The translations under genes and the position numbers were made by a program. Shown here piece by piece: positions 17,832-26,394 of a stretch of 64,000 bases of DNA (positions are counted from its first letter, which is position 1; each line of letters begins with the position of its first letter). The notes under the pieces are model-generated. The model did not search any database and was not told the origin of the DNA. It was given only the letters and a program-made list of their open reading frames with translations. The stretch is from RPRC01 sp034933285 (lineage in GTDB: Bacteria > Desulfobacterota > Desulfuromonadia > Geobacterales > Geobacteraceae), in NCBI GenBank assembly GCA_034933285.1, contig JAYFNT010000008.1:257601-321600 (forward strand), written 5' to 3'.

Positions 17832-19157
17832 TCAGGATACCGTGTCGTTTTCAACCGTATCATCCTTCAATATCCGGACCTTGAGGATTGCGGTTTTGGT
17901 CACTTCTTCACAGACCAGCACCAAACCGTCGAACTTCACCTTCTCACCCTTTTCGGGAAACCGGCCCAGCAGATCAAGGATCAGTCCTGCCAGTGTGTCG
18001 TATGGCAGATCTTCCTCGCGTTTGAAATCTAGGACATCGGCAAGATCGGAAAGGGAAATCGTCGCATCCAGGACCATGCTGCCGTCAGCCAGCTTCTGAA
18101 TCCGGCGCGGCTCTCCCACGTCATGCTCATCCTCGATCTCTCCCACCAGTTCCTCCAGGAGATCTTCCGTGGTAACCAACCCGCTGATCCCACCGTACTC
18201 ATCCACGACCAGTGCCATGTGAATACGCTTGCGCTGCATTTCCTTCAGCAGGTCATTGACCTTTTTCACCTCCGGTACGTAATAAGGAGGCCTGACAATT
18301 GTTTCCACATCGAAACCGGGTTCCTGAACCATGCGGCCGAGGAAATCCTTGCCATGGATGAACCCGGTGATATTTTCGATTGAAACCCGATAAACCGGGT
18401 AGCGCGAATACATGTTATCCATGACGGTCCTGAGCATTTCCTCGCGGGAAGCTTCCAGGTCGATCCCTACGATCCGGGTCCGCGGAACCATTACTTCCCG
18501 GACGCTGGTATGGGTGAAATCGAAGATATTTTCGATGTATTCACGCTCAGTTGCGCTGAAAACCCCTGTTTCATGCCCCTCCTGGACTATATGACGGACT
18601 TCTTCCGGAGTAATGAAAACCTGCCCTCCTTCTGCCTTGATGCCGAGGATCCTGAGGACTGCCCGGTTGGATAAAGCGAGGAAACCTACCGCTACAGAGC
18701 CAACCCGGGCCAGGAACCGTATCGTTTTGGCCACGTGCAATGCCATGGTATCGGCATACTGAAGCGCAATCGTTTTGGGAACAAGTTCACCGAAGACAAG
18801 GGAAAAGTATGAGATAAAGACCACCACGATGGTAATGGCGAGAGGTTCGGCAGCGTGCCTTAAAATTTCGAACGGAGCCACAAGAAAGAGCGGCTTCAGA
18901 TACTGGATGGCTGCGGCGCCGCCGACAGCGGAGGCCATGCTTCCGACAATGGTGACTCCGATCTGCACGGTTGCCAGAAAGCGATAGGGATCATCCTGAA
19001 GACCTTCGACAATCTTCGCTTTTTCGTCTCCCTCGGACACCAGTTGGGCAATCCTGCTTTTTCGGGCCGATATGACGGCCAGTTCAGAGCCTGCAAAAAA
19101 TCCGTTCGCCAGAATGAGAAGAAAAACCAGCAGCAATTCCAGCCAGACCGTTTCCAA
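17832..19157 (-). CDS. Hemolysin/CorC family protein (CNNM + CBS + CorC_HlyC)
   Basis: A 441-residue membrane protein: N-terminal CNNM/DUF21 domain with four TM helices (about 1-190), two CBS domains (about 210-335) and a C-terminal CorC_HlyC domain. The family is tied to magnesium or cobalt efflux; the older hemolysin name rests on weak evidence. Start is TTG 19157, preceded by AAGGAGG at 5 bases. It lies downstream of metF in the same direction, about 100 bases away, with an inverted repeat in between. Confidence 0.9.
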   Translation of the reverse strand: METVWLELLLVFLLILANGFFAGSELAVISARKSRIAQLVSEGDEKAKIVEGLQDDPYRFLATVQIGVTIVGSMASAVGGAAAIQYLKPLFLVAPFEILRHAAEPLAITIVVVFISYFSLVFGELVPKTIALQYADTMALHVAKTIRFLARVGSVAVGFLALSNRAVLRILGIKAEGGQVFITPEEVRHIVQEGHETGVFSATEREYIENIFDFTHTSVREVMVPRTRIVGIDLEASREEMLRTVMDNMYSRYPVYRVSIENITGFIHGKDFLGRMVQEPGFDVETIVRPPYYVPEVKKVNDLLKEMQRKRIHMALVVDEYGGISGLVTTEDLLEELVGEIEDEHDVGEPRRIQKLADGSMVLDATISLSDLADVLDFKREEDLPYDTLAGLILDLLGRFPEKGEKVKFDGLVLVCEEVTKTAILKVRILKDDTVENDTVS

Positions 19158-19214
19158 AACTACCTCCTTGCAAGATCCGCTCTATTCCTTGCCTGAACGG
19201 GACAGTCACTTTTT

Positions 19215-19252
19215 CACCTGAATCGTGATGCCTTCACGCCACGGATTCAGAT
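19215..19252. repeat. Inverted repeat with CACCTGAATC...GGATTCAG arms
   Basis: CACCTGAATC at 19215-19224 pairs with GGATTCAG at 19243-19250, placed just after the metF stop. A related motif is found again at 34763 and 34928-34940, suggesting a dispersed element. Confidence 0.45.
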
Positions 19253-19253
19253 T

Positions 19254-20123
19254 TCAGAAAATCCCCTCCAGCAAACTGAGGCAGGCTTCATCCCTGTTCA
19301 GGGTATAGAGATGAATACCCGGAGCGCCCTTTTCCAGAAGGCCCTTGATCTGTCCGCGGGCATACTCCATGCCCAGAGCCTGTACCGCATCCGCACCCCC
19401 TCTCAGGTTGGCCTCTTCCAGCTTGGCCATGAAATCCGCCGGGATGCTGGCGCCGCAAAGCGAAAGCACCTTTTTGATAACTTTGAGGCTGAATATGGGC
19501 ATGATCCCCGGGATGAGGGGCTTTTTCACGCCTGCAGTCCTGGCCCTTTTCACGAAATCCCAGTAGTGGCCGTTATCGAAAAAGAGTTGCGTCACCACGA
19601 AATCACCGCCTGCATCCAGTTTGAAGCGGAGCGCATCCAAGTCCGCTTCAAGACAGGATGCCTCGGGATGGCCCTCGGGATAGCCGGCAACCCCTATCCC
19701 CATTTCCGGGAAACGTTTCCTGACAAAGGAAACCAGATCGGACGCAAAGGTAAAATCCCTTTCAGCCGATGTGATGGCGGGTTGGTCCTGGGGCGGGTCC
19801 CCACGGAGCGCCAGGATATTGTCCACGCCGACTGACCGCAGTTCCTTGAGGAAAGCCAGGATACCGGCCTCTGTGGCTCCAACGCAGGTAAGATGGGCCA
19901 TGGGTTCAAGCGACAGGTCGCGCTTCAGGCGGGTTACTATGTCAAGCGTGTGCGACTGGGTGCTCCCGCCGGCGCCATAGGTCACCGACACGAAAAGCGG
20001 ATTTATTGAACGCAGTTTTTCCACGCAGCGAAAAAATCCGGGCCAGTCATTCTGCTCTTTCGGTGGGAAAAATTCCAGTGAAATGAACGGTTTATCCCGC
20101 TCAAACAATTCAACGATGCGCAA
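19254..20123 (-). CDS. metF: 5,10-methylenetetrahydrofolate reductase
   Basis: A 289-residue FAD-dependent MTHFR. Key motifs: SLEFFPPKEQND (catalytic Glu), SVTYGAGGSTQSHT, LALRGDPPQ, GVAGYPEGHPEA and VTQLFFDNGHY. It provides 5-methyl-THF for methionine synthesis and, in organisms of this type, possibly for one-carbon flux. I place the start at TTG 20123 because AAGGAG lies 8 bases upstream; TTG 20129 is in frame but too close to the ribosome site. Confidence 0.93.
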   Translation of the reverse strand: MRIVELFERDKPFISLEFFPPKEQNDWPGFFRCVEKLRSINPLFVSVTYGAGGSTQSHTLDIVTRLKRDLSLEPMAHLTCVGATEAGILAFLKELRSVGVDNILALRGDPPQDQPAITSAERDFTFASDLVSFVRKRFPEMGIGVAGYPEGHPEASCLEADLDALRFKLDAGGDFVVTQLFFDNGHYWDFVKRARTAGVKKPLIPGIMPIFSLKVIKKVLSLCGASIPADFMAKLEEANLRGGADAVQALGMEYARGQIKGLLEKGAPGIHLYTLNRDEACLSLLEGIF

Positions 20124-20385
20124 ATTCAATTCTCCTTGGAATCATCCGCCCCCACGGTTTGCTGACTGTGCCGGAAACGGTTTTTTTCTTTGTACTAAGG
20201 GATGTTACGTTGAGAACGTATAGCATGGCGCCCGGACATTTGCAAGGGGCACGATCCCTTCATTTCCAGAGCGCTACAGGTTTCCACACCGGGAAAAGTG
20301 TGATACATATAAATCATGATGAAAAACCTTTGATCAAACCCGATGTTTGCCATAACAAAATTCTCTTCGATAAAAGGCCTGACAA

Positions 20386-21774
20386 ATGAATGATGTTTCA
20401 TCTCTGATAGACACCCATGCACATATAGACGGCAAGGAGTTCGACGCGGATTTTTCCGGGATGCTGGCTCGCGCGGCGGCTGCTGGAGTGACCAGAATCG
20501 TCGCCGTGGCAGGAGACATGGAATCGAGCAGGAGGACCGTGGAACTGGCAAGCATCTACGGGAACATATACTGCGCGGTAGGTGTGCACCCCCATGACGC
20601 CGTCCACGTCTCGGACAAATGCTTTGAACTGGTGGGACAGCTTGCGTCGGGGTCGGAAAAATGCGTCGCCATCGGCGAGATCGGCCTCGACTTCTACCGG
20701 GACCGCTCCCCGAGGGACATACAGGAACGGGTATTCAGGAGGTTTCTCATCCTGGCCTCGGAGCTTGACCTGCCGGTGATCATCCATGACCGGGATGCCC
20801 ACGACAGGGTTCTCAAAATCCTGGGAGAAGAACGGGCACGCGGCATCAGAGGGGTGCTGCACTGTTTTTCCGGGGACCTCGGGATGGCCAGGGAATGCAT
20901 CGACCTGGGTCTTTCGATTTCCATACCAGGCACAGTGACCTATCCCTCGAACCAGCAGTTGCGCGATGTGGTGAAGGGGGTGTCCTCGGATTTCATCCTC
21001 CTGGAAACCGACTGCCCCTACCTGTCTCCGGTCCCCTACCGTGGAAAGCGCAATGAGCCGGCTCATCTTCGCCTTGTTGCCGAAAAGGTGGCTGAGATCA
21101 AGGGTTTGTCGATGGAAGACATCGCCAGGATCACCACCCTCAATGCTGAACGGCTCTTCGGCATTGGACAGCGCGAACAGAGCGGCGCCATCGCCTATCG
21201 CATCCGCGACTCACTCTACCTGAACATAACCAACCGCTGCACCAACCGCTGTTCTTTCTGCGCGAAATTCTCCGACTTCTTCGTCAAGGGACATTTCCTG
21301 AAACTGGACCATGAGCCGTCCTTTGCCGAGGTCATGGAAGCGGTTGGAGACCCTTCGGGCTATGAAGAAATAGTTTTCTGCGGTTACGGCGAGCCGCTTT
21401 TGCGGCTCGACCTGGTTCTTAAGCTTGCTGCCGCTTTGAAGGGCAAGGGCTGCCGGATAAGGATCAATACTGACGGACAGGCCAACCTGGTCAACGGACG
21501 TAATGTCCTTCCGGAGCTGGCAGGCCTGGTGGATACAATTTCAGTCAGCTTGAACGCTGCCGACGCGGCGACTTATGCGCGTCTATGCCGCACTCCATAC
21601 GGAGAAGAGGGCTTTTCGGCCGTTTGCGACTTCCTGCGAGAAGCGGGAAAACACATTCCCTCGGTTGTCGCCTCGGCGGTTACAGTCCCCGGACTGGACA
21701 TCGAGCCCGTCAGAAAACTCGCGGAAGAACTGGGAGTCGTCTTTCGCAAACGGGAGTATGCCGATGTCGGATGA
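20386..21774 (+). CDS. TatD family hydrolase fused to a radical SAM domain
   Basis: A 462-residue fusion. Residues about 5-258 are a complete TatD metal-dependent nuclease (DTHAHID, EIGLDFYRD, IIHDRDA, LHCFSG, ETDCPYLSP; all metal ligands kept). Residues about 275-460 are a radical SAM domain with C285, C289 and C292 in CTNRCSFC and a GYGEPLLR glycine-rich segment. In other genomes the TatD-associated radical SAM protein is often a separate gene, so the fusion suggests a shared task, unknown at present. The stop overlaps the next gene by 11 bases, so the two are translationally coupled. Confidence 0.88.
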   Translation: MNDVSSLIDTHAHIDGKEFDADFSGMLARAAAAGVTRIVAVAGDMESSRRTVELASIYGNIYCAVGVHPHDAVHVSDKCFELVGQLASGSEKCVAIGEIGLDFYRDRSPRDIQERVFRRFLILASELDLPVIIHDRDAHDRVLKILGEERARGIRGVLHCFSGDLGMARECIDLGLSISIPGTVTYPSNQQLRDVVKGVSSDFILLETDCPYLSPVPYRGKRNEPAHLRLVAEKVAEIKGLSMEDIARITTLNAERLFGIGQREQSGAIAYRIRDSLYLNITNRCTNRCSFCAKFSDFFVKGHFLKLDHEPSFAEVMEAVGDPSGYEEIVFCGYGEPLLRLDLVLKLAAALKGKGCRIRINTDGQANLVNGRNVLPELAGLVDTISVSLNAADAATYARLCRTPYGEEGFSAVCDFLREAGKHIPSVVASAVTVPGLDIEPVRKLAEELGVVFRKREYADVG

Positions 21775-24700
21775 CATATGTAGAAGCCCTGAATGTGATA
21801 AAACCGGCAAAACGGGTCTTCCGGCGGAGCCCGACAGCGTCGGACTTTGCCTGGGAGCCTGCACCGTCACGCTTGCAAGACGCACCCGCGGCACCTTGAC
21901 CTTTGAGAAAATACCTCACGACGGAAAGGTAGGCGATGTGCTGCGCAAGTCCTTTTCCGATCTGCTTCCGGCGCGGGTCGGCATCACCGGCCGCACTTTC
22001 CGCAAACTGGTGTCCCTGCCGACCATACCGGAACCAGAGGCCGTGGAACTGGCTTACGCCCATGTCCGTGAAAGATGCCCGGACGTGGACTGCATCGTTT
22101 CAGCAGGTGGTGAAACCTTCATCGCCTATTTTCTCGACAAGAGCGGCAGGGTCCGCTCCGTGCAGACCGGCAACAAGTGCGCATCGGGAACCGGCGAGTT
22201 CTTCCTCCAGCAGATAAAGCGCATGGACCTGGAGCTGGAAGCAGCCATAAGCGAAGCGAATGGTGAAGAGCCGTACCCGCTTGCCGGCCGCTGCTCGGTG
22301 TTCTGCAAATCCGACTGCACCCATGCCCTCAACAAAGGATTGGCGAAAGGCCGGGTAAGTGCCGGGCTGTGCCAGATGATGGCGGTGAAAATCATCGAGC
22401 TCCTGAAAAAAGGGCGGCCGACCCGCGTCCTGGTCACCGGCGGAGTCAGCGGGAACCATGTGGTTCTTGATTTCCTGCGGCGCTCGTACCCCCAGGCAAT
22501 CACCCTTCCCGAATCACCCTTCTTCGAAGCCCTGGGCGCCATGCTCTGGGCTGATGAGAACGCGGATCCCGTAACTGGAAGCGAGGGGATTTTCTCCCCG
22601 GGCCACTGTTCCTTCTCCTTTCTGCCCGGACTTGCGGAAAGCCTGGAAAAAGTCACTTTCACGTCCATGGAACGAGGGGAATTCCATGATGGCGAATACA
22701 TCCTGGGAGTGGACGTGGGCAGCACCACCACCAAGGCCGTGCTGCTCAGCATGGACAACTGCGCGATGACAGCCGGCGTATACCTGCGGACATTGGGAGA
22801 CCCGGTGGGAGCCAGCCGTCGCTGCTACCGCGGGATTCTCGACCAGGTGCCCGAAGGGGTGTCGGTCAGGATCATAGCCATCGGTGCAACCGGCAGCGGC
22901 CGGCGCATCGCGGGCCTTCATGCCCAGACCCCCGGCATTATTAATGAAATCGTCGCACATGCCGCGGCTGCCGTCCACTTCGATCCCGGTGTGGAAACCA
23001 TCTTCGAGATCGGCGGGCAGGATGCCAAGTACACTTACATAACCAACCGTGTTGCCAGCGACTATGCCATGAATGAAGCCTGTTCGGCCGGCACCGGCTC
23101 CTTCCTGGAAGAGTCCGGCCGCGAGTCGCTCGGTGTGCCCATGGAAGAAATCGAGACTCTTGCCCTCCGCTCATCCTCGCCCCCCGACTTCAGCGACCAG
23201 TGTTCGGCCTTCATCAGCAGCGACGTAAAAACCGCCGTACAGGAAGGGATCGGCAAGGAGGACATCCTGGCCGGGCTCGTCTATTCGGTCTGTCAGAATT
23301 ACCTGAACCGGGTGAAGGGCGCGAGGCCGGTGGGGAAAAAGATCTTCATGCAGGGAGGGGTCTGCTACAACCGGGCCGTTCCCGCCGCGATGGCAGCGCT
23401 GTGCGGCCAGGAAATAATCGTCCCGCCCGAACCGGGGCTCATGGGCGCCTTCGGCGTAGCTCTTGAAATGCGCCGCAAGATCCTCGGCGGACTCATGGAC
23501 AAAGGCTGCTACCGGCTCAAGGAGCTGGCCGACAGGGAAGTCTCCTACAAAGAGCCGTTCGTCTGCGCCGGAGGCAGGGAAGGATGCGACGGGAAGTGCT
23601 CGATTGCCAGGATAGAAGTAAACGGAACCGTCTACCCGTTCGGCGGCGCCTGCGATCTCTACTACAACCAGTTCAGGAAAGAGAAAATCGATCCGGCCGG
23701 GCGTGACCTGGTGAAGATCCGTGAAGAGCTGGTTTTCAACAGTTACGCGCCTCCATCCCTCGACAGCCATGAAACAGCCCTGTCGGTGGGCATCCCGGCA
23801 TCCCTGCTTACCACCACGCTCTTCCCGTTCTATGCGTATTTTTTCAGCCGTCTCGGCTTGCGGGTAGTCCCCGGAATGGAACCGGACCCTAAAGGGCTGG
23901 AAGCGCCGGCCGCTTCTTTCTGTTTTCCCATGCTCCAGAGCCACGCCTTTGTCCAGGGGCTGCTCAAACGGGACACGGACTTCATCTTCCTTCCCCATGT
24001 AAAGACCATGGCAATGGAAACCAGCGACGAAACCAACTGCACGTGCCCCTTTGTCCAGGCCGACCCGTACTGCCTTACGGCAGCTTTCCACGACGAACTC
24101 AAGCCCAGGCTGCTTACCGCGGTACTTGAATTCGACAACCCGAACCGCCTGCGGGAAGAATTCATATCTCTCGGCCGCCGTCTGGGGTTTTCCCGCAAGA
24201 AATCCGCGGCAGCATTCGAAGACGCCGGAGAAGCATTCTCTTCCATGCGCAGGGAGATGACCGACCTGGGAAGAGAATTCCTCCATAACCTGGAGCCGGA
24301 CGAATCGGCCATAGTGCTTTTCGGCCGCCCATACAACGCCTTCAGCCGGTTCGGCAACATGGGGATTCCGCACAAGTTCGCCAGCCGCGGCTATCGCGTC
24401 ATACCGCATGACTTCCTGCCCATGGAAGAACTGGGAGGTTCGACCGTGTCCCAAATGTTCTGGGCCACTGGACAGGGCATCATGCAGGCGGCCGGTTTCG
24501 TGCGGCGCCACCCCAATCTCTTCGGGGTCTTCATCACCAACTTCAGCTGCGGTCCGGATTCCTTCATTACCGGCTACTTCCGGGACGCCATGGGTCAGAA
24601 GCCTTCCCTGACACTGGAAATCGATGCCCACACCGCGGATGCCGGCATCGATACCAGGATAGAGGCATTCCTGGATGTCATGCAGGGATACCGGGAACTT

Positions 24701-26086
24701 GGGCAGGACATAACGGACACAGCCGATTTCAAACCTGCCCGAATGGTGAAACACCAAGGGAACTATGTCATCGAAACGGGAAACGGCAGACGTTTTCGCC
24801 TGACCGATCCGGAAGTCAGGCTTCTCATCCCCTCGATGGGAAAGAGCGTCTCGGAATGCCTTGCAGCAGCCATGCGGTTTTGCGGCATAAAGGCCACGCC
24901 CCTTGACCCGCCGGGCCGGAGGGAGCTGTCGCTGGGCAAAGGGAACGCCACCTGCAAGGAATGCCTGCCCCTCATCCTTACCAGCGGCTCCCTGGTTAAA
25001 TATCTATCCGCGCCCCGGAATGAAGGCGAGGTCATCGCCTATTTCATGCCCGAAACCGACGGGCCCTGCCGGTTCGGCCAATACAACGTATTCATGAAGA
25101 ACTACATCCGCAAGAACAGGATCCCCGATGTAGCCTTGTTCAGTCTTTCATCCGAGGACAGTTACGACGGTATCCCCGCCGACCTGACCCGGCGAATCTG
25201 GCTGGGGCTGACCATCGGTGACGGCCTCGAAGAAGTCCGGGCCGGGATACTCGCCATTGCCGGGGATAGGGAAGAAGCGCTTGAAGCATTTGAACGTTCC
25301 AGGGAACGGATCGTAGGGAGCGTTGCTGAAGACAGCTATGATGCGGTCATGAAGACCCTCAGGCACGAGATGGAGGAGCTTTCCCGGTTCAGGAAGAAAT
25401 GTGCTCTTGACGATGTGACCAGGATATCTCTCGTTGGAGAGATTTTCGTCCGGCGCGACGACTTCTCTCGCCAGTACATGGCGGAAAGGCTGGCCGAAAA
25501 AGGTGTCCTGCTGCGCACCGCGCCGGCAACCGAATGGCTCCATTACACCGATTACTGCCTGGCCGAGGGGCTGAACGGACCTGTGTCGATCGGCAAACGC
25601 CTCAGGCTGAAACTGAAGAAAATGGTGATGCTCAAGGACGAAAGGCTTATCGCAGGTCATCTGTCCGCTTCAGGTTTCTTTGACAGTCACCGGACCCCGG
25701 TGGACCACCTGGTTTCCCGGGGAGCGTCGCTCTTGAATCCGGAACTGACAGGGGAAGCGATCCTGACCATCAGCTCGGCATTGACCGAAATCGGCGACGA
25801 CTGCCACGGCGTGATAAGCATCGGGCCGTTCGGCTGCATGCCGAGCCGGATCGCCGAAGCCATAATCACCTACAGCCTGCCGGTTGAAAAAGAAAATTTC
25901 TCCGTGAACAACAGGAAGTTCTGGGCAAAATCCAAGGGAGAAATCCCCCTTCCCTTTCTTGCCATCGAGAGCGACGGCACCCCCTTCCCCCAACTGGTGG
26001 AGACCCGGCTGGAAAGCCTTCTCCTTTCAGCAAGGAGACTCAAAGAGGAAATGGGGAAGCAGCCGGGAGGACACAACGCGGGCTGA
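21764..26086 (+). CDS. Acyl-CoA dehydratase activase-type protein (two ASKHA domains + DUF2229)
   Basis: A 1440-residue protein of the 2-hydroxyglutaryl-CoA dehydratase activator (BcrAD/BadFG) superfamily. It has two ASKHA ATPase modules (about 20-300 and 312-620, the second starting YILGVDVGSTTTKAVL and containing ACSAGTGSFLEE), then a DUF2229 and HgdB-like region with several Cys clusters (for example CTCPF, CKECLP, GPCRFGQYN). Such giants are common in anaerobes; ATP-driven electron transfer to an iron-sulfur enzyme is the family theme, but their own substrate is not known. ATG 21764 follows CGGGAG by 7 bases and overlaps the upstream stop. Confidence 0.85.
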   Translation: MSDDICRSPECDKTGKTGLPAEPDSVGLCLGACTVTLARRTRGTLTFEKIPHDGKVGDVLRKSFSDLLPARVGITGRTFRKLVSLPTIPEPEAVELAYAHVRERCPDVDCIVSAGGETFIAYFLDKSGRVRSVQTGNKCASGTGEFFLQQIKRMDLELEAAISEANGEEPYPLAGRCSVFCKSDCTHALNKGLAKGRVSAGLCQMMAVKIIELLKKGRPTRVLVTGGVSGNHVVLDFLRRSYPQAITLPESPFFEALGAMLWADENADPVTGSEGIFSPGHCSFSFLPGLAESLEKVTFTSMERGEFHDGEYILGVDVGSTTTKAVLLSMDNCAMTAGVYLRTLGDPVGASRRCYRGILDQVPEGVSVRIIAIGATGSGRRIAGLHAQTPGIINEIVAHAAAAVHFDPGVETIFEIGGQDAKYTYITNRVASDYAMNEACSAGTGSFLEESGRESLGVPMEEIETLALRSSSPPDFSDQCSAFISSDVKTAVQEGIGKEDILAGLVYSVCQNYLNRVKGARPVGKKIFMQGGVCYNRAVPAAMAALCGQEIIVPPEPGLMGAFGVALEMRRKILGGLMDKGCYRLKELADREVSYKEPFVCAGGREGCDGKCSIARIEVNGTVYPFGGACDLYYNQFRKEKIDPAGRDLVKIREELVFNSYAPPSLDSHETALSVGIPASLLTTTLFPFYAYFFSRLGLRVVPGMEPDPKGLEAPAASFCFPMLQSHAFVQGLLKRDTDFIFLPHVKTMAMETSDETNCTCPFVQADPYCLTAAFHDELKPRLLTAVLEFDNPNRLREEFISLGRRLGFSRKKSAAAFEDAGEAFSSMRREMTDLGREFLHNLEPDESAIVLFGRPYNAFSRFGNMGIPHKFASRGYRVIPHDFLPMEELGGSTVSQMFWATGQGIMQAAGFVRRHPNLFGVFITNFSCGPDSFITGYFRDAMGQKPSLTLEIDAHTADAGIDTRIEAFLDVMQGYRELGQDITDTADFKPARMVKHQGNYVIETGNGRRFRLTDPEVRLLIPSMGKSVSECLAAAMRFCGIKATPLDPPGRRELSLGKGNATCKECLPLILTSGSLVKYLSAPRNEGEVIAYFMPETDGPCRFGQYNVFMKNYIRKNRIPDVALFSLSSEDSYDGIPADLTRRIWLGLTIGDGLEEVRAGILAIAGDREEALEAFERSRERIVGSVAEDSYDAVMKTLRHEMEELSRFRKKCALDDVTRISLVGEIFVRRDDFSRQYMAERLAEKGVLLRTAPATEWLHYTDYCLAEGLNGPVSIGKRLRLKLKKMVMLKDERLIAGHLSASGFFDSHRTPVDHLVSRGASLLNPELTGEAILTISSALTEIGDDCHGVISIGPFGCMPSRIAEAIITYSLPVEKENFSVNNRKFWAKSKGEIPLPFLAIESDGTPFPQLVETRLESLLLSARRLKEEMGKQPGGHNAG

Positions 26087-26394
26087 CTTTCCTGAACACG
26101 CGCTCAATTCGGAACTCCCTGAGCAAGAGTTCTCCTGTTTCCTTCCGCTCAGAGCATCGGTCACTTGATGCACTTGATGCAATACGGTTCGACATGCTCG
26201 CCTGCTCTTGCAAAGAGAGTATAGCATGGTAGTATACAGTATGGTTTGTCTTGATGACAGCCGCATGCGCCACCATGCCGCGAACGAGCCAGGACGGTTC
26301 CGGCAACCGGCAGCATGGCAGTCAATCTCCGTCCGGCGACAAGACGCGGCGAGCCGGGCAGGAAGAACAGCTTCAGCAATATCGGTAGCTCACG
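26087..26394. other. Intergenic region upstream of the candidate RiPP operon
   Basis: A 308-base gap. It holds a 9-base direct duplication (ACTTGATGC twice, about 26163-26180) and an AT-rich segment around 26208-26250 (TTGCAA, then TATAGC and TATACA) that may be the promoter of the radical SAM operon. No terminator is clear and no peptide with a ribosome site is seen. Confidence 0.4.

Noticed and set aside
23171..24757. Long minus-strand open frame (over 500 codons) opposite the activase
   Set aside because: Antisense shadow of a GC-rich coding region; no recognisable domain and interrupted relative to the gene's ends.
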